Below, piece after piece: positions 1 to 10,541 of a stretch of 38,509 nucleotides of DNA. A program made the translations under genes and the position numbers. The notes under the pieces are model-generated. The model made no database searches. It was not told the origin of the DNA and saw only the letters and a program-made list of their open reading frames with translations. The stretch is from Bugula neritina (taxonomy: Eukaryota; Bryozoa; Gymnolaemata; Cheilostomatida; Bugulidae). Numbering within the stretch: the stretch's first letter is position 1; the number at the start of each line of letters is the position of its first letter. The DNA is taken from assembly GCA_964035545.1 (NCBI GenBank), contig CAXIUT010000219.1, positions 1 through 38,509 on the forward strand. The letters run 5' to 3'.

Positions 1-98
1 CCCAACCCCAACCCCAACCCCAACCCCAACCCAACCCCAACCCCAACCCCAACCCCAACCCCAACCCCAACCCCAACCCCAACCCCAACCCCAACCCC
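1..98. repeat. Left telomere, C4A2 repeats
   Basis: Tandem CCCCAA repeats run from the first base to about position 98. One repeat near 29-33 has lost a C. The C-rich strand reads 5'->3' inward, as at a left chromosome end in Tetrahymena/Paramecium-type ciliates. The unique sequence that follows is AT-rich, and the first start codon lies 36 bp further in. Confidence 0.97.
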
Positions 99-134
99 TA
101 ATCTCAACTATATAAATTATATAATCAATCAATA

Positions 135-1524
135 ATGTAATAAATCAAGCAATCTCCAAAAACATTCCGTCCTCATAAATTACAATAATCATCATCTCTA
201 ACTCCAGACTCCCCATAATTTTATCAACATGATTGCAATTTAGTGATTCTTACTATATACGGCCGAGGAATCTACATCAGACATGGCAACTAGTAGAGAT
301 GTTCTAGTTTTTTTGCTACTCTAGGAACAATTGTCAACAAGTTGGAGTTGTCGTTTGGTAAAGAAAAATAAGATAAAGTATAACCTGCTGGTATATTATA
401 TATTATTTAGTATTGAAATGTATCAGGCAGGGATCACTCAAATTGTATGTTTTGAGAAGACTTAACTACATGTATGTATGCTGGTCTAAAAGTAAAATGG
501 TTGAGGTAGTATTTTGTTTATTTAGATGAATTTATATGGAATGCTGGAGTTGGTGCATAGTCAATTGATGTCCTGTTTGACTGGTAAAGTCAATAGCATT
601 TTGGATAGTAATCAAACTTATGACCCTTCTGTTAATTTTGGTAAAACTCGTGCTTAGTATTTGCTGCTTCACTATGCTTTTACCAATGGTTTGTCTTCTC
701 TTCCCATTCTTTTCAATTCTATACCAATAATGCCACTGCCTTCTCAACTGAGAAGCACTTTGCTTTCATATCTAAAATAGTAAAAGATTGAAGGACTTCA
801 GATAAACATACTGATGACAATGAACGAGTTGATATGTATGAATAAGCAGAAGGGGATCGATTTGACAACATACGATATATTTTTATTGAACACATTGATT
901 CAGAGTCAATCGTCTTTGTTTAGTTCATAGATATGGTATCCTATATGTTTGCCTGGAGTTTGTTTTTAGGAACGCGTATTTTGTTATATAAATTTTTTGA
1001 GTGACCAGTTGATTCACATAATGGTGAGTGATGAGGCAGATATATTTCCTGTTTTATCGGAATTGAGTAAAAAACTAAAATAAAAAATAATTAACAGTCA
1101 AATTATCTAAAGAATAAATATAGGTAGTTATAAATAGCTAATATCTGATCCTACATTGGATCGTTCTATTTTGTTGAAACATTTTGTTTTTAGGTATTTG
1201 TCTGGTGATGACAATATCGTTGATCAGATGGTGATGAGCGGAGGGAGTTATTTTGGTTGCAATGATTAGGAGTACCAGAGTTATGTGCCTTTGTATGGGG
1301 AGTTGGTTAAACACTATTCTGTGCATAAAGTTGGTAAGAAGTAGAAAATGCATGTGCAGAGTATTGGATAGTTTATTGGAGGGTATTTTTAGGAAGGAGC
1401 TGTTGTTATTTATTTTATTTGTTCTGGGTTGGCTTAATTGGAGTAATGTAGGCAGATTGCGGTTGGATTAGGGAAGTATGTCAAAGAAGAGGAAGGGTCG
1501 TTGTGGATTCAAAAGGTTTTGTGA
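135..1524 (+). CDS. MON1: Vacuolar fusion protein MON1
   Basis: With TAA/TAG as Gln and two 20-nt introns removed (391-410 and 506-525), this gives one frame of 449 residues ending in TGA, close to the usual MON1 length. Family-typical stretches are visible: IYIRHG near residue 55 (first longin domain), YPICLPGVCF in the second, and a C-terminal longin domain ending in KEEEGSLWI. MON1 pairs with CCZ1 as the guanine-nucleotide exchange factor that activates Rab7 on late endosomes. The start is the ATG at 135, whose second and third codons are both TAA. Both introns are GTA...TTTAG and would shift the frame if retained. The gene starts 36 bp from the telomere, so its promoter must be tiny or overlap the telomere. 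It converges on the Cys-rich gene with a 57-bp gap. CCZ1 is not seen here. Confidence 0.9.
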
Positions 1525-1581
1525 TATTTGTGTATTTGTAAATAGTTAGATAATAGTAAATATAGTTTAATGATATCATTT

Positions 1582-4220
1582 TCAACTGAAGAGTTGTTCT
1601 ATGATTTATTGTGAAAGTTTTTTCTTTTTTTCAGGGACTGGTTCAGAACTGAAAGATAGTGGACTTGCAGTGGGTTGTACCATTCTGGATATTCCTGGAA
1701 GTGGAATGGGATCAACTGCTATAAATGTAGATTTTGGCAAGGAAGCTGTAGTGACAGTTGCAGATGCTTTGAATGAATTTTGATCAAAAGATCCTTCTAG
1801 AACTTGCGCCATGTCTGCTGTAGTAAAGTAGCTACTATATGCAGGATCGATTCTTATAGTAAAATTGAATGTAGGAACAAAAGTGGCTGTTGGAAAGGCA
1901 AAACTAACAGCAAAGTAGTATTGTGTATTATCTATAAATTGCATTGAAGCACTTATTCCAGTAAACTGACTCTCAACTTCTATTTTAAATAAACTATCGC
2001 AGATAGTACAACCAGTTGCTAAAATACCTGTTGGCATCAAATTCATAGCAACTCCCTGATGGACAACTTTGTTGCCTAGAACGCTACCGCGAAGGGTTAT
2101 TTATGAATTGGCGCCAATGCAGAACCCATTAGCAAAGGTGAGAGTAGTACAGGAGGTGCATTGGTTGGTTCCTGGTCCTGAGCAGGTTTTGCAGGAAGTG
2201 TCGCAAAGTGAGCATCGATTCCATGTTCCAAAGTATCCATCGTTGCAGACACAGGTAAACTGTGTGTTTGAGTAGTGACTGTTGCTGTCACATTTCTGGC
2301 AGGATCCAGAAATGATGTAATAACCAGTATTACAGACACAGTTAAAACCGTCCCATCTGGCATTTTGGTTGCAATTCTTTTAACATCGATCATTCTTCAT
2401 AGTATAACCTGATTGACAGATGCATTGAGTCCCGTTCCATGAAGAGTAAAGGGTACAAGTTTTACAGAACCCAGTGATGACATGTTGCCCGGGAGTTAAA
2501 CAGTGACACTGTTGAGCAGTATCGTTCCAATACGACCTATGTGGACATCTTACGCTAACAAAGCATCGACTGTTGACCATCCTGTAGTTACTGTTGCAGA
2601 CACATGTTTTTGAAGTGGAATTGTACTTGCTGTTAGGAGTGCATGGGTTGCAGGCTATACTTGTAGGGTAGTAGTTGTCTGAACAAGTGCATTAGTTGTT
2701 GACTTTTTTGCGGTCGGGAGTATTGCAAGAGGTGCACTGTTTGGTGATAAGATCTATGATTTGACCGGTTGGACATGCACAGGCAGATCCATTCCAAACT
2801 AATCCGTTTTGGCAGTTGGTATGAGGAATGCATTGGTTGCCTCGTCGATAAAACCCACTTTTACAGACACATTGTCCCAGAACGTTTCTATATGCATTGG
2901 CAAAACAGGTTATATCACATGTAAGGGTATTGCTATTCATTTGGTATCCCTGCTGGCAGATGCAATATCCATTGGAATCGATATAACTTCTAGTGGGACA
3001 TCTGAGACATCTGTTTCCTACTTTACCGAATCCAGAAGGACAGAAGCATTGATTGTTTACGACGATGAAGTTGTGTCCACATACTACAGTATTTTATTTT
3101 ATGCATCCGTTAGCAGAAATGGAATAGGAGTATCCTGGTATGCATTGGCAATTTTGGTTGAGGAAAATTGCATTCTTGGAGCATGAAATGTAGCATTGAT
3201 CGTTGTAGAGGGTGTAGCCTGAGTGACAGACGCAGGAGGAGCCGTTGTAGTATCGATTTGGTCCACAGAAAGAGGAAGAAGTGGTGCATTGGTTGTTAGT
3301 AACGGTTTGACCGGCTGCACAGAGGAAACAATTTGTTGCCGTTAGAGTACCTTGATTGAAAAGACATATCTGCGAGGTAACACATGTTGAAGGACAGCGA
3401 GATCCAACACAAGTGAAGCCATTTTGCTGGGCCGAGCTGAATCCATTGCCAGAAAGAACAGCATTTCCATTTTGAAGGGTATTTATGCCAATGAAGCGAT
3501 ATGGCAGACTGCTAGTAGAGGCAGGATTGAATGAACTGTATTTGATGGGCGAATCATTCTTTAATATGATATAGCTGATGACTAGTGTTTATATTCCTGG
3601 ATTTGAGAACAAACTCAAAGAAGTGGATATTAATCCATTGTTAAAAGTAACTGAGTTGATGGTTGCTGTGAAGGTAGATGCAGCTGTTTTTATTCCACTT
3701 ATTTGTGCGATTATTTTGGTGTTTTAGGTTGATTGCCAGTTGGAAAGGGTGTGTTGGTAGTTTATCAAACCATTTGATTGTTTTTGAGGAAGGTATGTGT
3801 CCGCCGAAAATTGTCCAATCCAAAAATCAGAGCGACCACTCGCCAGATAACTTACACTTATACTCGTCCAACTACTATCACTATCTATAAGTAGTATGAT
3901 CAATCCAGAGTTGACTGATTGTCCTTGTCCTCCCCATACAGCAAAATCCATGCCGTTGGCACTAGATACTGCGAACCGATCGGCAGCTAAATAACGAAAA
4001 AGCTACATGTGGCTACTTGCAGACCAGATGAGGGGACTACAAAGTTGAGTGTGAACTGATAACTATGTTATCTTTTATTTTGGAACTGTGAGTTGGAGTT
4101 GTAGATGGTGGTGGTGCCTGTTTGCAGCAAATCAGGTGAAGAGGTGCTGATGGGACATTGCTGTGAGTTGATTTGGGTTGTTATTAAGGTGAAGATGAGA
4201 CAGAAGAGAAGTTTGTTCAT
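1582..4220 (-). CDS. Secreted Cys-rich repeat protein
   Basis: One 20-nt intron (3987-4006) restores a single frame of 872 residues. The N-terminus (MNKLLFCLIFTLITTQ) is a clear signal peptide. Residues about 25-270 have few Cys and resemble a beta-rich adhesion domain. From about 270 to 700 there are many short Cys-spaced repeats of the EGF/growth-factor-receptor type (for example CxCxxGY with NGTQCIC-like units). The tail is Ser/Lys-rich and I see no hydrophobic C-terminal anchor, so the product may be secreted. An in-frame ATG also lies upstream near 4314, but the signal peptide favours 4220. Ciliates have large families of such surface and secreted proteins. The exact role is unknown. The 24249-30101 gene has similar Cys-spaced repeats but adds membrane segments. 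Confidence 0.8.
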
Positions 4221-4605
4221 TTAATAAATTATGCGATGGGCTATAAAGGTTGGATTAATATTAAATTACTGGTAGTTGAGAGGCCGAACTTTTATTATTT
4301 TGATTACTATGATCATTTCTGATTTATCAAATATTGATGATGAGATGGAATTGAGTGCTGATATCTAAGTTTAACTGCGAGTGTAAGATCGATATCAAAG
4401 ACGATGTTCTTATAAATTTATTTTTGAACCTGCTAAAATGAATAAAAAAGATGATAAGTTTTTATATCAGTTATTTTGTTTTTTATCAATATGCATCAAC
4501 CAACTTCCCTTTCTCTTAGTATTGAATATTTATCTGACTCCAGTAGATCTTATTAAAACGGTATTAGCAAAGACTTAACTCAAGAACAATCAATTAATAT
4601 AAATA
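4221..4605. other. Intergenic stretch, no firm gene
   Basis: These 385 bases lie upstream of the Cys-rich gene and downstream of the CCCH gene. A plus-strand ORF at 4491-4661 (ATG to TGA, 56 residues, start MHQPTSLSLS) is open, but it runs antisense into the 3' end of the CCCH gene and matches no family I recognise. With a single stop codon in the code, such ORFs are expected by chance. I call no gene here. Confidence 0.4.
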
Positions 4606-5088
4606 TCAGATTTGATCAAATCCTAGCAACTGCATCACTTTTGACTTCTTTTGCTCTTTGAACACTTGAAAACTCTCCCGATGGTTGGAGTATATCATTT
4701 TCCACTTTTCATCTACATCATTGAATTCGGTTTCTTGTTGGTGGATAAAGTTGCATCTATCTCCATAGCAACAGTAGCCCTTCTTGGCAAAGGCATGACA
4801 TCCCTTTGTCTTGTAGGAACGGTTTGTCTCCATATTTATTCGCAGTTATTTAGGACCGTGGGCGAATTGGCATTTGCTGCCGTAGGGACAGTAGCCTTTC
4901 TAGATGTAGTTTTTGCAGAGAGAGCTTTTGGCTTTTGAAGGAGGGGTTTTCAAAGAAGGATGAAGGGATGAGATATGAGATTGGTCGGGAGTGCAATCGC
5001 GTTCTTATCCTTCGGTTGATGCGTTGGAGCAAGAGTCTGAGGTGAGTTTACGTTTGGGAGTTTGTAGTATGTCGAGATATTGATACAT
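4606..5088 (-). CDS. Tandem CCCH zinc-finger RNA-binding protein
   Basis: The product is 160 residues in an intron-free frame. Two fingers fit C-x8-C-x5-C-x3-H exactly: CKNYIQKGYC...CQFAH at about 65-85 and CHAFAKKGYC...CNFIH at about 104-123. Tandem fingers with this spacing define the tristetraprolin (ZFP36/TIS11) class, which binds AU-rich elements in mRNA 3' ends and promotes decay. The N-terminal 60 residues are Ser/Thr/Pro-rich and the C-terminal 35 are charged. The linker between the fingers is about 18 residues, as in the family. Target RNAs cannot be read from this sequence. Start chosen as the first ATG in frame (5088). Confidence 0.85.
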
Positions 5089-5323
5089 GTGGACAAGTAA
5101 ATTAATGATTATAGATTTACATTTATAACTCATTCTTATTTCTATCAACAATACAATTAACTCCTAACCAGATCTTTTCTCATCTAATGACAGCTACTAT
5201 CATAAACAATCATATCAGAACATCAGTTTAACATAATGCCATTTATTTCTAAAAACAACTATACTTTTAATGAGAAATATTATAAAACATATTCAATCTG
5301 ATTTTATTATTGATATACTAATA

Positions 5324-6142
5324 ATGAACAAAATTTCACTCTATTTGGATCATCAATAATTGGCTCCTCTTATTCACTCACTTGAGGATCTTGTTGAACA
5401 AGCATATCTAGAAAACTAATGCACCTATGAAAAACATCAATTGAGAACACAAATCTATTAAGAGTTTTTGCAAAAATTGCATCGTCTTTATAGCTAGGGA
5501 TATCTAGATATCAAAGTATAAGATGGATTAGTAAAATAAGAAGAAGAGTAATAGCCTTTCAAGTATATTGAAAGAACTGTCTCCATGGCTAAGAAGAAGA
5601 TAGAGTAGAAGTAATCTAAGATGAAGTAGGCAGAATAGAAGTAATCTAAGGTTAAGACAAGAGGAAGTAAGAAGCTATAGGTTGAGATTCAGTTGATTCA
5701 GTGGATGTTAGGTGAAGATAGGCATATATTTGAGAAGAAGGAGATCAACAATATTTACTCTTAGTTGTGGGGAAAGAAGAAGAAAATGTCAACGAACGAG
5801 TTGATGGATCTGATGGTGAAGTACAAGATGTGGAAAGTGATAATTAAACTAAAAAATGGGCAACAACGTTATGTCAAAGATGATGAGCACAATACAACTA
5901 TTGCTTCTGTCAAAAGAGAAGAGGTTTCTAGATATATGTCTGAAGTTAAGGAACAAGGCAATGGTCTGTGGGGAGATGCAACAAAGTAAGAAACTGAGTA
6001 TGAAAAGATGTAAAATTTCGGAGTAGATTTTCTTTAATAGTAAAAACTCGAGTGTAAAGTTGTGAAGGAGGAGGCCTGTAAGACTGAAGCATACTTACCT
6101 CCTGAATGTGAGGACTGGTTAGATTTGAAGATGGAGTTTTGA
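5324..6142 (+). CDS. Unknown Lys/Gln-rich protein
   Basis: A 272-residue frame runs without introns from ATG 5324 to TGA 6142, using many TAA/TAG Gln codons. I recognise no family. The first 80 residues look helical. Residues about 85-115 contain a basic low-complexity repeat (KIEQKQSKMKQAEQKQSKVK). The middle (about 120-200) has a more ordered mixed sequence with LIQWMLGEDRHIFEKKEI and GQQRYVKDD. The tail is acidic and ends CEDWLDLKMEF. The PP2C start follows only 37 bp later. Coding is supported by frame length, purine bias on this strand and conserved-looking composition, not by homology. Confidence 0.7.
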
Positions 6143-6179
6143 ATGATTTTATATTTATGATATTTCATATATTAATTCA

Positions 6180-7135
6180 ATGGGAGTATATTTATCAGAA
6201 CCAAACAAGTAAAAACATTTCAACCAGGGCAAACATTCCAAATATTCATTTGTTTCAGCATAGATGCAAGGTACATCTAATTTTTATGAAGGTTGGCGCA
6301 AATCTATGGAAGATGCAGCTATTCACAATATGGATATTGGTGATGGGAATTCGTTATTTGCTGTTTTTGACGGTCATGGAGGTAATAATCCTCTTTTATA
6401 GGTTTTTAGGTCAGCAAGTATGTGGCTGAGGTCTTTGTGAAGGAACTTAAAAATATTTAACACTATAAAAATAGGAAATACAAGGAGGCTCTTGATGTTG
6501 CTTTTCGGAGGATGGACTAGATGTTGTAGAGTTAGTAGGGACAGCATTAGTTGAACAAAATTAGATATGGTAAATAAGTTACCAATAAATAGTAAAAATA
6601 GTATATAGGTGCCACAGTTGGTTGTACTGCCAATGTCCTCCTCATGACACCCACCCATCTATACGTAGCTAATGCTGGAGATTCTCGATCAGTGTTGTGT
6701 AGATCAGGCAAGGCAGTTCCCCTATCAGAGGATCATAAACCTGAATCACCAGTATAGGAGGAGCGAATCAAGAAAGCGGGTGGAACGATTAGCATGGGTC
6801 GTGTGAATGGTGGGTTGAATTTGACTCGATCTATGGGAGATTTTGATTACAAGAGGAAGCCATTGTCATATAGATAGCAGATGATAACTTGTATGCCGGA
6901 TGTGAGGTAGTTTGAGAGGTCTAAGGGCGATGAGTTTATTTTGATGGGTTGTGATGGGATATGGTAGAAATATGTAGATGATAACCAGGGGATGATAGAT
7001 TTGGTTAAGGAAGATATAAGAAAGAAAGATGGTTAGAAGTTGGTGGGCGAGTTGCTGGATCGTTTGATTGCGGTCGATACGATGTCTGGATTGGGATGCG
7101 ATAATATGACAGCCATATTGATTACATTCGAATGA
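6180..7135 (+). CDS. PP2C-type Ser/Thr protein phosphatase
   Basis: Removing the 20-nt intron at 6382-6401 joins FDGHGG to a helix starting [11 protein letters not shown] and gives 311 residues. PPM/PP2C motifs in order: MEDA near residue 45, FDGHGG (metal-binding Asp and Gly), [41 protein letters not shown] and [10 protein letters not shown]. These supply the Asp residues that hold Mg/Mn. A further 21-nt GT...AG segment at about 6271-6291 may also be spliced out: its removal would give the canonical [11 protein letters not shown] join, and it preserves the frame either way. PP2C enzymes reverse stress and signalling phosphorylation. Substrates cannot be inferred from context. Confidence 0.92.
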
Positions 7136-7317
7136 ATATCATCATTTTGGTTATTTAATTATTGATATTTCAATCAGTTGTTCTCTATGTGATTTTGAAT
7201 GAGAATATTGCAGTTATTTGATATTATGTTGGTTATTGATAATATGGTTTTGATGATGATTTATGATGTATTGATGTTAAATAAACTTAACAAACTATAA
7301 TAATATAACAAAAGTGT

Positions 7318-8562
7318 ATGGACCAGTATAAGCTTCAATCTAAGAAGGGAGAGGGGACATTTTCATAGGTGTTTATGGCTCAATCGATTCGCACGGGTAA
7401 ACTTGTGGCAATAAAATGTATGAAAAAAAAATATTAAACAATTGAGAAGGTTAAAAAGTTGAAAGAAATACAAGCACTTAAATTACTAACACCTCATTAA
7501 CATGTTATAAAATTAATATAAGTTCTATACGACTAGCCAACAGGTAATTTTATATCTATTAAGGTATTAATGTATGTATTAAGGTAAGCTAGCTCTAGTA
7601 TTTGAGTTGATGGAGTTGAATCTTTATGAATATTTGAGTAAAATTAAAAATATAAGTCAGTATCGGCTTAAAATATTTATGTATCAGTTGCTTAAATCTA
7701 TTGATTATTGTCATGGAAAAGGTATATTCCATAGAGATATTAAACCATAAAATGTACTAATCTTAGGTTAAAGTATCAAATTGGCTGATTTCGGATCATG
7801 TAAAGGTATTTCTATCTTTATTTAGGTATCTATTCCAAACAACCTTACACCGAATACATCTCTACTCGATGGTACAGAGCACCTTAGTGTTTGATGACTG
7901 ATGGCTACTATGATTCTAAAATGGATATTTGGGGCTATGGTTGTGTATTATTCGAAATGATCACGAAATATCCTTTGTTTCCTGGAAAAGGATAAATCGA
8001 TCAGATACATAGAATCAATAAAATACTTGGCAGTCCTAAGGCATCGTTGATTTAGCTGTTCAAAAGTAGAGCCACGCATATGAGTGCGAATGATTTCAAT
8101 TTTCCACAGAAGAAAGGGATTGGTTTTGAGAAGTTGCTGCCTAATGGATCAAGGGAGTTGATAGATCTTTTGTATAAGTTGTTGGCTTATGATCCTGCTG
8201 ATAGAATTACTTCTAGTCAGGCACTGAAACATGAATATTTTGCTGATCTTTTCCAGTAAAAATGTAGATCTACTAATTTCGGTGGGATGCCTCATCATCA
8301 TTCTGGAGTGAAGGAGGTATAGAACGAGCCAACTCCTGAGAAGCCTCCTAAGAAAGGTTTTAAGAAGCCACATCGTAAGTATGAAGATGAAATGGGGTCT
8401 CCATTGCCTCCGATTCATCAGTTAAATGTGGATGTGAAATTGAATTTATATGGAACTAGTAAGGTTCATGAAAACGTGTTTCAGAAAACCTTGGCAAGTA
8501 TTAATAAAAGAGGAGATCATTATGTAATGGGAGGCATTAATGGCAAAAAAGTAGAAAGATGA
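7318..8562 (+). CDS. MOK/RCK-family protein kinase
   Basis: Three 20-nt introns (7544-7563, 7564-7583, 7806-7825) yield 394 residues. Kinase motifs: GEGTFSQVF (glycine loop), VAIK, FHRDIKPQNV, LADFGS and an activation loop PYTEYISTRWYRAP with a TEY phospho-site. The activation loop, the following LMTDGYY, and KMDIWGYGCVLFEM, PLFPGKGQIDQI match MOK kinases (MAK/ICK/MOK group), which act on cilium length and intraflagellar transport in other eukaryotes. The APE motif reads APQ because the third codon is TAG. The C-terminal 100 residues are basic and Pro-rich. The first two introns touch with no exon between them, and both must go for the frame to continue (see findings). Confidence 0.9.
7544..7583 (+). 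other. Two abutting 20-nt introns (or one 40-nt)
   Basis: In the MOK kinase gene, bases 7544-7563 and 7564-7583 each begin GTA and end TTAAG, and the second starts directly after the first. Fifteen of the 20 aligned positions are the same. Removing only one leaves a shifted frame that soon meets TGA. Removing all 40 joins a Gly codon cleanly across TG-KLALVFELM. The alternative is a single 40-nt intron, twice the usual size here. Confidence 0.7.
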
Positions 8563-8678
8563 TTGATTTATGATATCTGGATATTAAATTATCAATGAAT
8601 ATTTTATTATTTATAATACTGATATTATCCTCTATTGATTTTAATTGTATTGAATGATACTGAGGCTTATAATATTAA

Positions 8679-9983
8679 ATGAGTACACCACTACCAGGAT
8701 AATAGTCTTTGCCTTAGGTTTAGGTTAAAGTTCAACCAAAAAAATCAAAAATAGTTGGTTGTATATTTTTGGTTGTGATTCTTTTGTTGGTAGGAGCTGG
8801 TAGTATTTTGTTTTTCGGTAGGGCATAAGTTCATCAATAGGAAAAACATCCTCTCTATAATACTTTTGATAACTCTAAATCACATAAAAAGTTGATAAAG
8901 AGTTTGTAGAAAAGTAAGCAGGCACTATTAGTGGGTAATAGAGAAGACGGACTGTTAAACTTTGTAAAGCATATGGCAAATAAACTTAGTCAGAAAGGGA
9001 GAACAGTCTATATTGAGGTATATCAATCTAGTAGTTCTCAAATAATCGAGATAGCAAAGGATGTAAATACAAAGGCAATGTCTACTTTGGGTCAACTATA
9101 AAAAAACAGCGACTGGAATCATAGTATCTTAGAATGGAGAACCTATCCCAGAATAATTGATAACTGAGATAAAGGGAAACTACCCTGATAGTAAAATACT
9201 GATAGCTAGTACAAAGGAACAAAAGGTAGATTTGTTATTATTTAGTTGAATGGATTTAAGGTATTTAATTTTAAGAAGTTGGATGATGCTGAATTTAAAA
9301 AAGAAATAGGTAGTGCATTGAAAGTAGAAGGTAATGTTGCTGAAATATTGGCTGATTATTATGATAATCATGAAAGAGTTTTTAATTAGTTGGAAATTAA
9401 ACAATTTGATGCTAAATAATTTTTAGGAGATTAGTTTTCTACTTTTGATGGAATTAGTAAAGAAGCTCAAAATATATTGAAAAAACTTTGTAAAAATGGA
9501 CCACTTTCTAAAATAAAACAAAAATAACTACCAGAATTATTTAAATATGGAGTTATCTATATCAGAAATAGTCATATTTTCAAAAGTATCAATGATATTC
9601 TTAACTATGAACTGAATCATGGCGTCAACTGTAAAGGAGTTGTAGCTAGTTAAGAAGATTTGAAGGAATATTATTAAAGAAAACTAAAATAATTAGAAGA
9701 GTTGAAAGCCAAAGAAGAAGAAGCTAAGAGAATATAAGAGTAAAAGAGAATAGCTTAATAGAAAAAGCAATAAGAATTGAGAATTAAATAAGAAGAGAAA
9801 AAGGCAGCTAAAATAAAGAAATAAGAGTAAAAAAAGGCAGCTCAACAGAAGAAATAATAATAGAAGCAACAAAAAAAATAAGCAGCTTTGAAGAAGAAAG
9901 AAGAAGAGAAGGCTAAGAAAGAGTAGTTGAAAGCTTCTCAAAAAAGTAAAAAAAATGTGAAGGGCAAATCTAAAAGCAAGTGA
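8679..9983 (+). CDS. Membrane-anchored coiled-coil protein, AAA-like core?
   Basis: The N-terminal 25 residues are Gln/Pro-rich. One membrane helix follows (about 28-50, IVGCIFLVVILLLVGAGS), so the rest is probably cytosolic or lumenal from a type II anchor. The core has alternating strands and helices (LLVGNREDG, TVYIEVYQ, GIIVSQNGEP, KILIAST) that suggest a nucleotide-binding-like fold, but there is no Walker A lysine. The last 110 residues are a Lys/Gln/Glu coiled coil. A 20-nt intron sits at 9226-9245. A frame change is also needed near 9091-9109: either a 19-nt intron there or one surplus A in the A run. Either gives an open frame (421 or 427 residues). No family is assigned. Confidence 0.65.
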
Positions 9984-10058
9984 TAGGTAGATCTATATTC
10001 GCTGAATAATAAAATATCATTTTATTTTATTTATATTGTTGAAAATAATAACTTTATT

Positions 10059-10451
10059 ATGGACAATTATCCCTCCAAAAGATAGTAAAGCTAAATTTCA
10101 ACACCTCCAGCCATTTCTAGTGAAGCATAACTGCTTGTACCAGAAACTCTCATCCAAATCGTCAAATAAATACCCAAAATAACTTCTCTAGATCGCTCTT
10201 AGTTTGGTAGATTAGTTACATCTGGAAAAAGTAGTTCAAAAAAATGGTCGAAAATCGAAACTAAACAATTTTATTAATTAATCGGACACTTTGGATTAGA
10301 CTTTTCACTGATATCTTATCATAATTACTTCAAGTAGAAGCGATCATCTAAGGAGCTATCAAGTAAATACAAGAAATAAATGAAGAAAAATCCATAGATG
10401 ATGTTGAATCTGTTCAAAAGGATGGATGAATAGGGACTATATAAGATCTGA
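10059..10451 (+). CDS. BDP1: TFIIIB subunit BDP1-like Myb domain protein
   Basis: This intron-free frame of 130 residues is far shorter than usual BDP1. The centre (about residues 75-120) matches the extended SANT/Myb domain of TFIIIB B'': KKWSKIETKQFYQLIGHFG, then DFSLISYHNYF, KQKRSSKEL and SKYKKQMKKNP. In the family this domain binds TBP/BRF1 on DNA at tRNA and 5S promoters for RNA polymerase III. The upstream half (Gln/Pro start, then ITSLDRSQFGRL) is unassigned. Alternatives are another SANT protein, but the GxDFxxI and KKxxxxNP pattern is BDP1-specific. Confidence 0.72.
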
Positions 10452-10541
10452 GACAATAAAAGGAGATAAGATTAATGGTTGTTTATATTACTATCTATTA
10501 GGGAATTTTATTAATATTAAATAAAGATAATGAATGTGATA

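Noticed and set aside
6570-6608. A 39-nt GT...AG segment in the PP2C gene as an intron.
   Set aside because: It is open, a multiple of three, and reads into the conserved [11 protein letters not shown] without needing removal. Its size is unlike the 20-nt class.
9693-9941. Minus-strand ORF rich in Leu and Phe.
   Set aside because: It is the exact complement of the Lys/Gln/Glu coiled-coil tail of the plus-strand gene at 8679-9983.
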